DNA of 64,000 nucleotides from Saprospiraceae bacterium. GTDB lineage: Bacteria; Bacteroidota; Bacteroidia; Chitinophagales; Saprospiraceae. Below the pieces are notes generated by a model. It made no database searches. It worked only from the letters and a program-made list of their open reading frames with translations, and had not been told where the DNA came from. The stretch lies in NCBI GenBank assembly GCA_022841345.1, contig JALHRR010000020.1, forward strand, positions 1 through 64,000, given 5' to 3'. Positions within the stretch are counted from its first letter, which is position 1, and every line of letters begins with the position of its first letter. This document shows, in pieces, positions 46,201 through 54,640 of the stretch. A program made the position numbers and the translations under genes.

Positions 46201-48238
46201 TTTTATATGGCAATTTTATCGATTTGCCACAAAAGCCACTTCTATAGAAAAGGGGGCACAGTTAAACCGGCTTGTCATGAATGACCCTTACAAAGATAAT
46301 GACGGGGCCGCACCTGTCAATTCCCAGGGCGCTAATTTTGTTTATTTCGGTGGAGGAATTCAGCGCAGACTTTTCCAGGATGTCGATCACGAAGAGTTTT
46401 ACGGATCGGAGGAACCTCAAAGAAATGAAACTACAAAAGCCAAAGGAATAATGATAGCCCGGGAAACTTTTACAGATTTGGGTTTAAGGTTGCCCAAAAG
46501 CCGGTGCCCAAAACTGGAATGGCAGGAACGTACCGAAAACGACTCTCTGAAATTCGATGGAAATTTTCTTTATCCTGTATACGACATAGTCCAGGGTGGC
46601 GATGGTAAGCCGGGAAAGCGTATCCGTGAATTTCAAGCAAGGCCGGATGGGCGAAATACGCCTTCGTTGACAGGTATTATTTTCACAGTGGCGGAGGATG
46701 GGCAGTGGAGCATGGCTTTGCCCCTGAGCATACTAAATTCTGTTCAGGACTCCCTTTTTATAGTAGCTGTCCTGAAGGATGGAAGTGAGGTCTTTGGAGG
46801 GATTAAAGTTGATGGTAATGCCCGTGTTTTCAACCGAACCCTTAACAAATGGTATGGGGGCATTCAGGCAGCGGTTTCTGAGGCGCGGAGCGGAGACACT
46901 ATTTTGGTGAAGCAAGGGATTTACAAAGAAAGCATAAGTCAGGTTTCCATATTTGACAAAGATTTGAAAATTTGGAGTTATGACGGTCCCGCAAATACCA
47001 TATTGGAAAGCCCCTCCCCCCGACAATACAATGGATTTATCGTTAGTAGAGGAATAGAAATTAAGGGCTTCAGTTTTCGCAATTATAAGGATGGCATTAT
47101 TTTATCCGGCTCTTTTTCCGGCGAGAACTATCCAAAAACGATAAGAGAAAACAAATTTGAAAATTGTGAAAGGGCTATACATACTACTCAGATCGAAAAA
47201 GTTGATATATCGGACAATGAATTTATAAATAATGAGACCTATGCCATTTCTATATTCCGGGATTATTATGCTACATTCTCTGACAAATCTTTTACCATTA
47301 ATAACAATAGAATAGATGGAGTTTTTCAGGGTATACGGCTTCGGGAAAATCTTCAGCTACCTCCGGGGGCCGATCCATTTCGTGTGGACATTTCTGATAA
47401 TTATATAACAAATTGCTCTGGACCAGGCATTTATTTGTCGGGTAACATTATGCCTGAAATTGTCAATAATACTATCAATCACTCCCAAGCGACAGGCCTT
47501 GAGCTTAATAATTTGAATGCCAGCAGCACTACCAGCCTTGAATTTAATACCCTTAGTTTTTGTTTGTCGGGCATTTATCTTGGCGGATACGGACATTATC
47601 AAATTCATTCCAATACAGTTGTAAGCAGCATTGAAACAGGTATATCTGTTTTACTTGAAAATGGATCCGCAAATTTTACACAGAATGTGTTTGATGGGAA
47701 TAGTAGTGGGGGGGTTGTTCAATGGCCCAGCCCCGCTTTATCCTTGCAAACTGGTTCTAATCCTGTGACGATCATTTCTAATCAGTTCTTTAATAATAAA
47801 GCCGGTGGCATTCATGTTCTTTCGGGGTCGAATGTGTCGATAAGGCAAAACACCTTTACTGGTAATGAGGCTGAACATGGTGGCGCCATAAAACTGGACA
47901 CTGAAATAATTAGTTTACAAAGCAATGTCTTCCAGCAAAACCGGGCTGCTGATGGGGGTGCTATCTTTGGCTGGGCACAACAGATTTCGGAAAATCAATT
48001 CATAAATAATTATGCCACCAATCGCGGCGGGGCTATCTATGGGGGCCAATCAAATTGGCCTGTGACTGCAACTGTAACCGTGGCGGGACAGGTGACTCAG
48101 GTTCCCAGATATGTTCCTTGCTTTCCTGAAGCAACAAATACTTATTCCGGAAATAGTCATGGTAATGTTTTAGGTGCATGGGGACCGGGTGCAGACAACT
48201 GGTGTCCAGATTCGGGGCACGATGTGTTTTTTGATTGA
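43235..48238 (+). CDS. Giant secreted protein (paralogue 2)
   Basis: 1667 residues, the same domain order as the gene at 37100: signal peptide ending LNAQ near residue 26, sandwich, GLUG region (about 240-475), alpha/beta hydrolase with LLVHGHNELE (His713), AHSQGG (Ser825) and DVDHEEFYG (His1052), and a beta-helix from about 1220. In the 66 residues leading to the nucleophile the two proteins differ at 14, while the beta-helix parts have diverged much more, suggesting conserved enzyme, varying recognition surface. The Cys-bearing C-terminal cap (YVPCF...GADNWCPDSG) is shared and again no sorting domain is found. It starts 49 bp after the CTD-bearing gene. Confidence 0.85.
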   Translation: MNRVSKIGGLYVLLIIISITNVLNAQNQRVGYRDLAIKETQVVELELKKEEHLLYPNTWSAQSPLSMMQTLSGGYILGNNHLEDVEHGQVYSMGRNKLLSGVYIGVHALGNMKGVVRIRVRSFGRLPGQLLGEVVWSVDSLSEGVKWQKLEFPKKILLQGSVIISLDVSDLESGQIGLMSQRTKVDQIWTKTSERKWLKQEILWNKPPLVATLFPVMFSRASFADGSGTRDDPYQIASPEQLDAVRDFLSSHFVQVADIDIGVSPWNEGEGWAPLGSATEHFTGSYNGGGFRISGLTIDRQGTDFQGLFGLTTGAHLWNLDLEGASLIGGNYTGILTGRSLGGEIINVEVNGVVEGHNFAGGITGEINRGWIRDCISSVQVGGESHVGGVAGSGQISSCMASGNITGVASSFRLGGVLGEGLAINSKSTGAVTGGSELGGGIGRGEAFGCQATGAVKGSGDFVGGLIGELTPSRFSEADTEYGAGETVAGDSAKLMDSLNLPGSGRIEIVLEDGTRFVLEGNGSEMEAVASRLPVDFNLSDYIPEWEGFRITGSMRELKVTGAGNPSGIKPIISIPIQEIGSVNPETVVVLRIGDLNIDGELLVSHGMILPIITIADGKLKFLDASFPECVVPADEVEGSAELRVDTWVGNVKYILLTYDNSLNWSKAPRIERMIPDTLKTSLGYRHWIGRASKSEKLALIKKPVCNIILLVHGHNELEKDGYVPPSADNPWEVGYKRLLWELLYSEFQKNGIKDLPDDCTSFYEFIYPTYRPIFSPVLEKSDFRMSTLGEDLGRMVNDALLQDQQIKKMLEENMEFNLYVVAHSQGGLVSRAGFRFMDERLLRKLKKVITWGSPHGGAGLYSLLYALTVGHDIVIDGIRFPLQNIGKSKAYQNEISGIAIDAPGIRDLRWDVSKKEMLRLGDLLQENPSTLDEFPNTELPYGGLFFSDNLKIFNESEGSGMNGLLQDKYFFYQGITSKLAELEAASLYFIWQFYRFATKATSIEKGAQLNRLVMNDPYKDNDGAAPVNSQGANFVYFGGGIQRRLFQDVDHEEFYGSEEPQRNETTKAKGIMIARETFTDLGLRLPKSRCPKLEWQERTENDSLKFDGNFLYPVYDIVQGGDGKPGKRIREFQARPDGRNTPSLTGIIFTVAEDGQWSMALPLSILNSVQDSLFIVAVLKDGSEVFGGIKVDGNARVFNRTLNKWYGGIQAAVSEARSGDTILVKQGIYKESISQVSIFDKDLKIWSYDGPANTILESPSPRQYNGFIVSRGIEIKGFSFRNYKDGIILSGSFSGENYPKTIRENKFENCERAIHTTQIEKVDISDNEFINNETYAISIFRDYYATFSDKSFTINNNRIDGVFQGIRLRENLQLPPGADPFRVDISDNYITNCSGPGIYLSGNIMPEIVNNTINHSQATGLELNNLNASSTTSLEFNTLSFCLSGIYLGGYGHYQIHSNTVVSSIETGISVLLENGSANFTQNVFDGNSSGGVVQWPSPALSLQTGSNPVTIISNQFFNNKAGGIHVLSGSNVSIRQNTFTGNEAEHGGAIKLDTEIISLQSNVFQQNRAADGGAIFGWAQQISENQFINNYATNRGGAIYGGQSNWPVTATVTVAGQVTQVPRYVPCFPEATNTYSGNSHGNVLGAWGPGADNWCPDSGHDVFFD

Positions 48239-48675
48239 TGATTGATTAACTGAAATCAGTTTTAGCATTTTAAATTCAATTCGCTAAAAACTCTTGTGAA
48301 AATTGATGTAATATTTAATTCGTTCTCTATTTATGGTTAACAGATAACTCATTACTCTGACAAGGATTGTCTTTTTTGTATCCCTAAGTCTGTTGCCAGA
48401 CCATGGTTCTTTATTACTTAAATATGCCGGCTTTTGACCTTACAATTTATGCAACGACATAATATTTAGGAAGATGTAATTAGCACAAGGCCATAATCTG
48501 CCGGAAAAATAAGGGAGAATTCCACAAACAATTGCTTTATACAAAGCAAATTCTAGTTGTATTAAATAATTACAGCGGAGATATATCATGTTGCAATCCT
48601 AATCCTCATGAATTATATCTGCGCTTTTTTAAAGGTTGATTTGAGCACCCTCATGCTTCTAAATGCCGTGATGTA
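48239..48675. other. 437-bp gap between paralogue 2 and SRAP
   Basis: AT-rich, no gene, no good terminator: the only palindrome is AACTGA-AA-TCAGTT (48248-48261), too tight to count. Convergent genes on either side. Confidence 0.5.
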
Positions 48676-49392
48676 TCAATTAAATAAACTAAGCTGCTTC
48701 TCGTTTCCTTCATCATATTCAAATGGTTCTATCAAAGATGGGTTATTATTGCTCACTTTGTTTACAGCTTCGGAGACGGTATAATATCTCAGCATATCAT
48801 CCGGCAAAGGTTGCAGCATTTGCAATACTTCTGTTTCAGCTATATCTTCACTGAGCCACAGTTGTTCCTGCTCTTTCATCAAAATGGCAGGCATCCGGTC
48901 ATGTATGTGCGCAATAGATGCTGATGCCGCCTGGGTAATAACAGTGAAGCTTCCTATGATTTCTCCATTGGGCGCTTTCCAGGATGCATACAAACCCGCA
49001 ACAGCAAAAGCGCCTGAGTCCGCTAAAGTGATCCTATACGGTATTTTCTTTTTGCCGGACTTCATCCATTCATAGTAACCATCAAATGGGACCAAACAAC
49101 GGTGTTTTTTGAGATTACTTTTAAATACACTTTTCTCCAAAATAGTCTCAACTCTGGCATTAATCATCTTACTGCCAATACTGGCAGCTTTGGCCCAAAA
49201 AGGAATCAGTCCCCATTGTTTATATACAAAATGTTCAGGAGCCTCCATACTTATCACCGGGTGCATATGTGTGGGTGCTATATTGAAAGAAGGTAGTGGA
49301 TTATACCTTTCAAGATCCTCACTATAAAATGTGGAGCCGAATCGTTCTTCAAGCTGCTTTTCATTCAAAGTAAGTGATGATCTTCCACACAT
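48676..49392 (-). CDS. SOS-response-associated peptidase (SRAP, YedK/HMCES family)
   Basis: 238 residues from the ATG at 49392, chosen because the active protein must begin MCGR so that Cys2 becomes the N-terminal nucleophile; the frame is open 8 codons further. SRAP proteins cross-link to abasic sites in single-stranded DNA and shield them. Visible: CGRSSLTLNEKQLEERFG, YNPLPSFNIAPTHMHPVI, INARVETILEKSVFKSNLKKHRCLVPFDGYYEW (catalytic Glu in the YYEW box), and HDRMPAILMKEQEQLWL with the key His. Its 3' end is duplicated at 36633-36801. Confidence 0.93.
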   Translation of the reverse strand: MCGRSSLTLNEKQLEERFGSTFYSEDLERYNPLPSFNIAPTHMHPVISMEAPEHFVYKQWGLIPFWAKAASIGSKMINARVETILEKSVFKSNLKKHRCLVPFDGYYEWMKSGKKKIPYRITLADSGAFAVAGLYASWKAPNGEIIGSFTVITQAASASIAHIHDRMPAILMKEQEQLWLSEDIAETEVLQMLQPLPDDMLRYYTVSEAVNKVSNNNPSLIEPFEYDEGNEKQLSLFN

Positions 49393-49562
49393 ATTTTTGA
49401 TTTGATGGTAATACAATTCTTACCTTAATAATGTTGTATTGCCCTCTTTCGTTCATTCCAATTTTCATAAAGACGATTAGGAACACGCTGGCTTTACGTT
49501 TAATTAACTACAATTTAAAACATTCATAATCATTTGCATATGATGAAATAACAGCCTGATTT

Positions 49563-49570
49563 TACTTTTG
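49563..49570 (+). promoter_or_regulatory. Candidate -7 box (TACTTTTG)
   Basis: Matches TAnnTTTG, 61 bp before the LpxH-like start. A TTTG at 49533 is 26 nt away, wider than usual. Weak. Confidence 0.3.
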
Positions 49571-49631
49571 TGTAAGCATTTGAGGAACTAAGACTCAAAG
49601 TACGATAAGAAAACAAACAAAACTCCATCAC

Positions 49632-50513
49632 ATGCATGTAAGATCTGCTGAAATTGTAGTCATATCAGATGTCCACCTCGGTACATATGGCTGCCACGCG
49701 AAAGAACTGCTTCTTTATCTCCGCAGTATTAAAACAGAGACGCTGATTATCAACGGCGACTTCATTGACGCCTGGCAATTCAAAAAGAAATATTTTCCAA
49801 AAGAACACTTACAAGTTATCAGTGAGATTATCCGAATGTCTGTAGAAGGAACCAAAGTATATTATATCACAGGAAATCACGATGATGTTCTTCGCAAGTT
49901 TTCTGATGTTTCAGCCGGTTCTATTCATTTGCGGGATAAGTTGATTTTGATGCTTGGCGGTAAAAAACACTGGTTTTTCCACGGCGATATATTTGATGCT
50001 TCCGTCCTTGTATTGCCATTTATTGCAAAACTAGGAGGGAAAGGATACGACTGGCTTATTCGAATAAACAGGTTAGTAAATAATGTACGGTCAAAGATGG
50101 GCTTGAGTAAGTATTCCTTTGCCGGTAAGATAAAGTCCGGAGTCAAGCGGGCCGTTAAATTCATTCAGGATTTTGAAAATAAAGCCATTGAAGTAGCAGC
50201 AGAAAAAGGATATGAGGTAGTGATCTGCGGTCATATTCACCAACCTCAAAACAGACAAATAACAATTGATAATAAAACCATTCATTACCTCAACAGCGGA
50301 GATTGGGTTGAAAACCTAACCAGTCTGGAATATCGTTTTGGAAAATGGTCTATTAATAAATTTGATGAAATTGATTACACTTATGTCAATAGCAAACTCA
50401 CAGTCGAAGAGGAAAAAGAAAAGAATCATATCGATCAACTTAAAACAACCAGAGAAGTTATCTTCGAAAAAATTGTTCCCCACAACGAGCGGGAAAGCAA
50501 GATCCTATATTAA
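49632..50513 (+). CDS. UDP-2,3-diacylglucosamine diphosphatase-like metallophosphoesterase (LpxH family)
   Basis: 293-residue calcineurin-like phosphoesterase. Metal motifs in order: SDVHLG (D and H), NGDFIDAW, GNHDD, HGDIFD and GHIHQPQ, the last giving the paired His. The overall phrase pattern (DFIDAWQFKKKYFP; YLNSGDWVENLTSLEY) fits the LpxH-type UDP-2,3-diacylglucosamine hydrolases that produce lipid X in lipid A synthesis, though Bacteroidota often carry several paralogues with unclear roles. No linked lpx gene. The C-terminal 35 residues are charged and probably unstructured. Confidence 0.85.
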   Translation: MHVRSAEIVVISDVHLGTYGCHAKELLLYLRSIKTETLIINGDFIDAWQFKKKYFPKEHLQVISEIIRMSVEGTKVYYITGNHDDVLRKFSDVSAGSIHLRDKLILMLGGKKHWFFHGDIFDASVLVLPFIAKLGGKGYDWLIRINRLVNNVRSKMGLSKYSFAGKIKSGVKRAVKFIQDFENKAIEVAAEKGYEVVICGHIHQPQNRQITIDNKTIHYLNSGDWVENLTSLEYRFGKWSINKFDEIDYTYVNSKLTVEEEKEKNHIDQLKTTREVIFEKIVPHNERESKILY

Positions 50514-50824
50514 TTATCAATTATACACTGCAACTTCATTTGTGTCCAGACAATATTAAACGACTTGAGTCTGTCTTTACAGTGAATATTTGGCTCCTGC
50601 AGCTACCCCATTTTCCAACTTATTACACGTGATTTTGAATAAATTATATAATGTTTCATGCAACATTTGTAATAGAAATTGTGAAATAGTTATGTCATTA
50701 TCGTAGATAAAAGTGTATTTTTCACATATAATTAACATTTGAAGGAATTATTCTGTAACAATGCGGGTTTATGGAGATCGTAAGCGTTACTGTAATAAAA
50801 TGAATAAGCTTTAAGGGAACAAGT
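50514..50824. other. 311-bp intergenic gap
   Basis: AT-rich, no gene, no clear promoter or terminator; presumably carries the promoter of the anti-sigma-type gene at 50825. Confidence 0.45.
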
Positions 50825-51217
50825 ATGCTTAGAATTGCCTCGAAACCTGAGAGTATAGCCTCTGTAGAACACTTTATCAAGAGTATCATAGATAAACACC
50901 ATATTTGCGAAGATAAATATGCCTGTATATTGATCTCTTTAACGGAAGCTGTTAATAATGCTATTATTCACGGAAACAATCTGGATGAAAATAAAAAAGT
51001 ACACCTTTCATACACCTACAACGTAAAAAAAGGAAGTATTACCTTCTCTGTCAGCGATGAGGGTAAAGGATTTGATTTGGAATCCATTCCTGATCCTACC
51101 TGCAGGGAGAATATAGAACAATGCGGAGGTCGCGGGGTACTTATCATACAGAATCTTGCTGACCGTATCAAATATCTTGATAACGGAAGAAGACTGGAAC
51201 TTAGCTTCCATTTGTAA
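50825..51217 (+). CDS. RsbW-like ATP-binding regulator (HATPase_c_2)
   Basis: 130-residue GHKL-fold protein of the anti-sigma-factor serine kinase type. N-box EAVNNAIIHGN (residues about 41-51), G1 box SDEGKGFD, and G2 box GGRGVLIIQNLADRIKY. Such proteins bind ATP and phosphorylate or hold an anti-anti-sigma partner (STAS domain). None is adjacent, but an RsbU-type phosphatase is encoded 5 kb away (56146). The next gene, ybeY, follows after 1 bp, so they are co-transcribed. Confidence 0.9.
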   Translation: MLRIASKPESIASVEHFIKSIIDKHHICEDKYACILISLTEAVNNAIIHGNNLDENKKVHLSYTYNVKKGSITFSVSDEGKGFDLESIPDPTCRENIEQCGGRGVLIIQNLADRIKYLDNGRRLELSFHL

Positions 51218-51218
51218 T

Positions 51219-51677
51219 ATGTTTATACTTCCGGATGAATTCAACAATGCTCCTGAGGGCATTTCTCTGGATTGTGCAGATGTACCTTTTCCCGAAATCA
51301 ATATTACTGAAATAGAAGATTGGTTAAAAACAATCATCTCGGATCATTCCAAATCTTTGGGTTATATCCAGTACATTTTTTGCAGCGATGAATTTTTGCA
51401 AAAAATAAACTGGGAACATTTACAACACGAAGAACTTACCGATATCATCACTTTTGAATACAATGATGATCCACTTGAGGGAGAAATTTATATCAGTACC
51501 GAACGAGTTTTGGAAAATAGTCAGCTTATTAATCTTTCTTATGATGATGAAATGTTGCGTGTGATAGCGCACGGGGTACTGCACCTTTGTGGTTACCGTG
51601 ATAAAACGCCAACTGATGTAGCAGAAATGAGAAAACAGGAAGATCGATATATTCAAATATTTAGAAAAAACATATAA
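51219..51677 (+). CDS. ybeY: rRNA maturation endoribonuclease YbeY
   Basis: 152 residues from ATG 51219, 1 bp after the previous stop; the frame is open from 51156, but that part overlaps the RsbW-like gene. YbeY is a zinc endoribonuclease acting in 16S rRNA 3'-end processing and 70S quality control. The metal motif reads HGVLHLCGYRDKT: the two His and following Asp replace the usual HGxLHLxGYxH third His, as I recall from other Bacteroidota. DIITFEYND and GEIYIS are also typical. Highly confident family call. Confidence 0.94.
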   Translation: MFILPDEFNNAPEGISLDCADVPFPEINITEIEDWLKTIISDHSKSLGYIQYIFCSDEFLQKINWEHLQHEELTDIITFEYNDDPLEGEIYISTERVLENSQLINLSYDDEMLRVIAHGVLHLCGYRDKTPTDVAEMRKQEDRYIQIFRKNI

Positions 51678-51743
51678 GAAAAATCTTGTTCTTTCATTTT
51701 AAGCTATTATCTGTCTGATAGTATATTATTCCGGCTTAGATGC

Positions 51744-51751
51744 TAGTTTTG
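51744..51751 (+). promoter_or_regulatory. Candidate -7 box (TAGTTTTG)
   Basis: Matches TAnnTTTG and is placed 22 bp before the ATG at 51774, a reasonable leader. No -33 TTTG. Confidence 0.4.
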
Positions 51752-51773
51752 CAGCATAAATTGAATAAATATT

Positions 51774-52553
51774 ATGGCTGTAGCCGGATTTAAAATCGCA
51801 GTGAACCACTGTTTAAGACCTTTTAAGGATGTATCCATTTCTTTGTACACAGATATACCATTAGCTTATATTAAGTGCATCCCGGAGGATATTGGCAAAC
51901 ATACTATTAATGATAAAGATGTATTTTCAGAAAACATCCTTCCCGACGTCGATCATTGGGTTAAAGATTTTCTTGGCAAAATCGGACAGTCAAATAAAGC
52001 TTTTCGTTTTGATATCAAATTACAGCGTCATCCACAATTCTCAAATGAATTCCAACTAATTTCTATTATTAGTTCCATTTGTACAATCCTAAATGAATGG
52101 TTGCATCACCCTATGGAAAAAAATGAATTGCTGGGATGGTTAATTGAGAAAAATCAATACAAGGATGCAGATATTATTTCTGCCTGCATATATGGAGGAA
52201 TTATGAGTACCGTTCATCTCCGGCCCTTCAGAATCTATCAACCTAAAGGATTATACTTTTATATTGAAACCGTATCAGATCTAAAACTTGTCAAACCCCT
52301 GCCTTCATCTTTGGTTCCAATTTTTGTATTAGCTTTGGAACGCACTGACTTTGATACCGTCCACGATCTGTTAAACGAAATTCATCCGGTTGGAAATATG
52401 CAGGAAAGCTATCTGGGAGTATTAGATATTCCTTATACTACATCCAGACTACATATTTATAATGTATCTACTGCTGGACCCTCTTCTATAAATACTGATA
52501 ATCCTCTTAGTGAAATGTTTGGAATTGATAGTAGTGGTTGTTCTGTTATCTAA
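51774..52553 (+). CDS. Unknown protein, faintly GHMP-kinase-like
   Basis: 259 residues, soluble. I do not recognise the family with certainty. The middle part (KNQYKDADIISACIYGGIMSTVHLRPFRIYQPKG) recalls homoserine-kinase-type GHMP enzymes (xDxVxPAxxGG), but the ATP-binding PxxxGLGSSAA loop is missing, so if related it is not a normal kinase. The N-terminus (MAVAGFKIAVNHCLRPFKDVSISLYTDIPLAYIK) also has a possible GHMP beta-strand look. Its stop is 3 bp from the parS site; convergent with ctaA. Confidence 0.55.
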   Translation: MAVAGFKIAVNHCLRPFKDVSISLYTDIPLAYIKCIPEDIGKHTINDKDVFSENILPDVDHWVKDFLGKIGQSNKAFRFDIKLQRHPQFSNEFQLISIISSICTILNEWLHHPMEKNELLGWLIEKNQYKDADIISACIYGGIMSTVHLRPFRIYQPKGLYFYIETVSDLKLVKPLPSSLVPIFVLALERTDFDTVHDLLNEIHPVGNMQESYLGVLDIPYTTSRLHIYNVSTAGPSSINTDNPLSEMFGIDSSGCSVI

Positions 52554-52556
52554 TAA

Positions 52557-52572
52557 TGTTCCACGTGGAACA
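52557..52572. promoter_or_regulatory. parS: parS, ParB-binding centromere site
   Basis: TGTTCCACGTGGAACA is a perfect 16-bp palindrome identical to the widely conserved parS form, and the symmetry extends to AATGTTCCACGTGGAACATT (52555-52574). It lies exactly in the 19-bp gap between the convergent stops of the 51774 gene and ctaA, touching the latter stop codon. ParB spreads from such sites to drive segregation near oriC. parA/parB are not in the window. Confidence 0.93.
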
Positions 52573-53661
52573 TTACATAGAATTTGTGTCATAAATTCCA
52601 CGCCTTTCTTTATATACATAAAGGGTATAGAGAATACTTAACAAAACAAATATAGCAACACCCTGATGGAGTACTCCCCACAAGACCGGAATCTGCCCAA
52701 AACTTAGTACAAGCGTGATAATTCCCAAAATCACCTGAACAGCAATAACAGTGCCCAATAACAATAAAGATTTGTAAAAAGGAGTATCCAAAGTAAAACG
52801 ATTTCTATAAGCCCTTATCATAAAATAAATAAATACCAGAACTATTATATAAGCTGTTGATCTATGCAAGAGTTGCACCAATGCCGGCATAAATGCTGTC
52901 GCGTCATAATTAATCAAACTATTAATACTCCATAGTGATGAATCAAATAATACGGAAGGTATAAATTCATTATTCATATCCGGCCAACTCGGATATACCA
53001 TTGCAGCTTTCATACCAGACATAATTCCCCCCAAGAAAATCTGAATCAGAATTAATGCAAATAAACCTTTAAGCCATTTACTGCTAAAACTTACATTAAT
53101 ATTTCTTATTTGAAGTCGGGAAGTTTTGAGATAGGTCCAAAACAGATATCCTATAACTGCCAGTGCAACTCCAAGGTGAAGAGATAATTTGTAAGCATTG
53201 ACCCAGGGTCTGTTTACAAGTCCACTAGCTACCATGATCCAACCAAAAGCAGCAGCTAAACCCGCTAAAAAGAAAACGACCATCATTCTGCGCAGTAATT
53301 CCCCTTTTAAATAACCTTTGAAATAAAAGAGTATAAAAGGAATGATGAATACAAAACCCATCAGTCGTGCCCAAAGTCTGTGAATGTATTCCCAGAAATA
53401 GATAAACTGAAATTGACCCATACTAAGGCCCTGATTGATCTTTTCATATTGCGGAGTCTTTTGGTAGAGTTCATATTCCTCTTGCCAGGCCGCTTCATTC
53501 ATCGGAGGAAGAGTTCCTGTTACAATTTCCCATTTGGTAATGGAAAGTCCGGAACCGGTCAATCGCGTTATTCCACCAACTATCACCTGAACAAACAACA
53601 TCACTAATCCTGCCATTAACCATAGGCGGATCCATTTTCTTCCATTGTTTAGTTCTTTCAT
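52573..53661 (-). CDS. ctaA: Haem A synthase (COX15/CtaA family)
   Basis: 362-residue inner-membrane protein with about eight hydrophobic helices that oxidises haem O to haem A for cytochrome c oxidase. Signatures: VQVIVGGITRLTGSGLSITKWEIVTGTLPP (Glu-containing loop), FIYFWEYIHRLWARLMGF with a haem-ligand His, MVASGLVNRPWVNAYKLSLHLGVAL, and the second-half ligands LVQLLHRSTAYI and VLHQGVAI. ctaB and oxidase genes are not nearby. Its promoter lies in the AT-rich gap to its right. Stop codon overlaps the parS flank by position. Confidence 0.95.
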   Translation of the reverse strand: MKELNNGRKWIRLWLMAGLVMLFVQVIVGGITRLTGSGLSITKWEIVTGTLPPMNEAAWQEEYELYQKTPQYEKINQGLSMGQFQFIYFWEYIHRLWARLMGFVFIIPFILFYFKGYLKGELLRRMMVVFFLAGLAAAFGWIMVASGLVNRPWVNAYKLSLHLGVALAVIGYLFWTYLKTSRLQIRNINVSFSSKWLKGLFALILIQIFLGGIMSGMKAAMVYPSWPDMNNEFIPSVLFDSSLWSINSLINYDATAFMPALVQLLHRSTAYIIVLVFIYFMIRAYRNRFTLDTPFYKSLLLLGTVIAVQVILGIITLVLSFGQIPVLWGVLHQGVAIFVLLSILYTLYVYKERRGIYDTNSM

Positions 53662-54187
53662 CTTGTTTTTTTACTTCTCAATTCGTTCTCAAAGATACCT
53701 GAATTTTCCGGCTAAAAAATTGGGTCAGGCTAATCTCATCTAATAATCTTCTTTAATACATTTATATAAAAACCCTATTATTATTAGGGATGTTAGTCCG
53801 TTAGTAAATAGATATCATCTTTCTTTGTTTTAAACTTATTAACATTTTTTTGTCATAGTTCAACAGTATATATTTTTCCTATTTTGCTGTAATTCTGTAC
53901 TATATACACTAGTTAACATTTAAACAATAATTCTTTTTTGCAAGACTAACACACAAGTTTAATTCAGACATTTGTTAGTTTGGCCATAGCAGTGATATAT
54001 ATAATCAACACATATATTTAATTATTTTAATGTAATTTTGATTTTTGAACGGCGCTGTTTATAACTATCAATAAACTCACATCCGGATGTTAATAAGTAA
54101 TTTTTTTGGGCAGCTGATGCCCTGCATATAACACATGAAAACTTTAAATTATGTTAGTAATATTTATATACAAAAATTCAATATGAT
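53662..54187. other. 526-bp AT-rich gap near parS
   Basis: No gene. Contains CCCTA/TAGGG (near 53775), an ACTAAC...GTTAGT pair (53945-53979), GGGCA/TGCCC (near 54110) and TAATTTTG at 54033. No DnaA-box-like TTATCCACA cluster, so this is not an obvious origin. Confidence 0.5.
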
Positions 54188-54640
54188 ATGCGTGTAGTGA
54201 TCCAAAGAGTGAGTCATGCAGAAGTAAAAGTTGGGAGTAAAATAGTAGGTAGTATAGACACTGGTTTACTCATACTTTTAGGTATAAGTCATGATGATAC
54301 TACAGAAGATATGGAATGGCTGCTAAATAAGATTACTCAACTGCGTATATTCAATGATACAGCCGGCGTAATGAATCTCAGCATTAAGGATATAAATGGT
54401 TCCTTTTTAGTAATCAGTCAATTCACCTTATATGCTTCTACAAAGAAAGGAAACAGACCTTCTTATATACGCGCAGCTGCACCTGAAATGGCTATTCCTT
54501 TATATGAATTATTCTTACAAAAATTGCAGCATCTTTCAGGATTGAGGGTAGAAAAGGGGATATTTGGTGCAGATATGAGGGTAAGCTTGACAAACGATGG
54601 TCCGGTCACAATCATTATGGATTCAAAAAATAAGGAATAA
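54188..54640 (+). CDS. dtd: D-aminoacyl-tRNA deacylase
   Basis: 150-residue proofreading enzyme that cleaves D-amino acids (and glycine) from mischarged tRNAs. Family signatures: MRVVIQRVSHAEVKV at the start, the catalytic-pocket SQFTLYASTKKGNRPSY and C-terminal NDGPVTIIMDS (the cross-subunit Gly-Pro motif). Its stop codon overlaps the next gene's ATG by 1 bp, so translation is coupled. Confidence 0.95.
   Translation: MRVVIQRVSHAEVKVGSKIVGSIDTGLLILLGISHDDTTEDMEWLLNKITQLRIFNDTAGVMNLSIKDINGSFLVISQFTLYASTKKGNRPSYIRAAAPEMAIPLYELFLQKLQHLSGLRVEKGIFGADMRVSLTNDGPVTIIMDSKNKE

Noticed and set aside
48248-48261. Terminator after paralogue 2 (AACTGA-AA-TCAGTT)
   Set aside because: A 2-nt loop and 6-bp weak stem without a solid T-run are not a credible terminator.
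53662-54187. Chromosomal origin in the AT-rich gap near parS
   Set aside because: No DnaA-box cluster and no dnaA, dnaN or rnpA/rpmH genes alongside.
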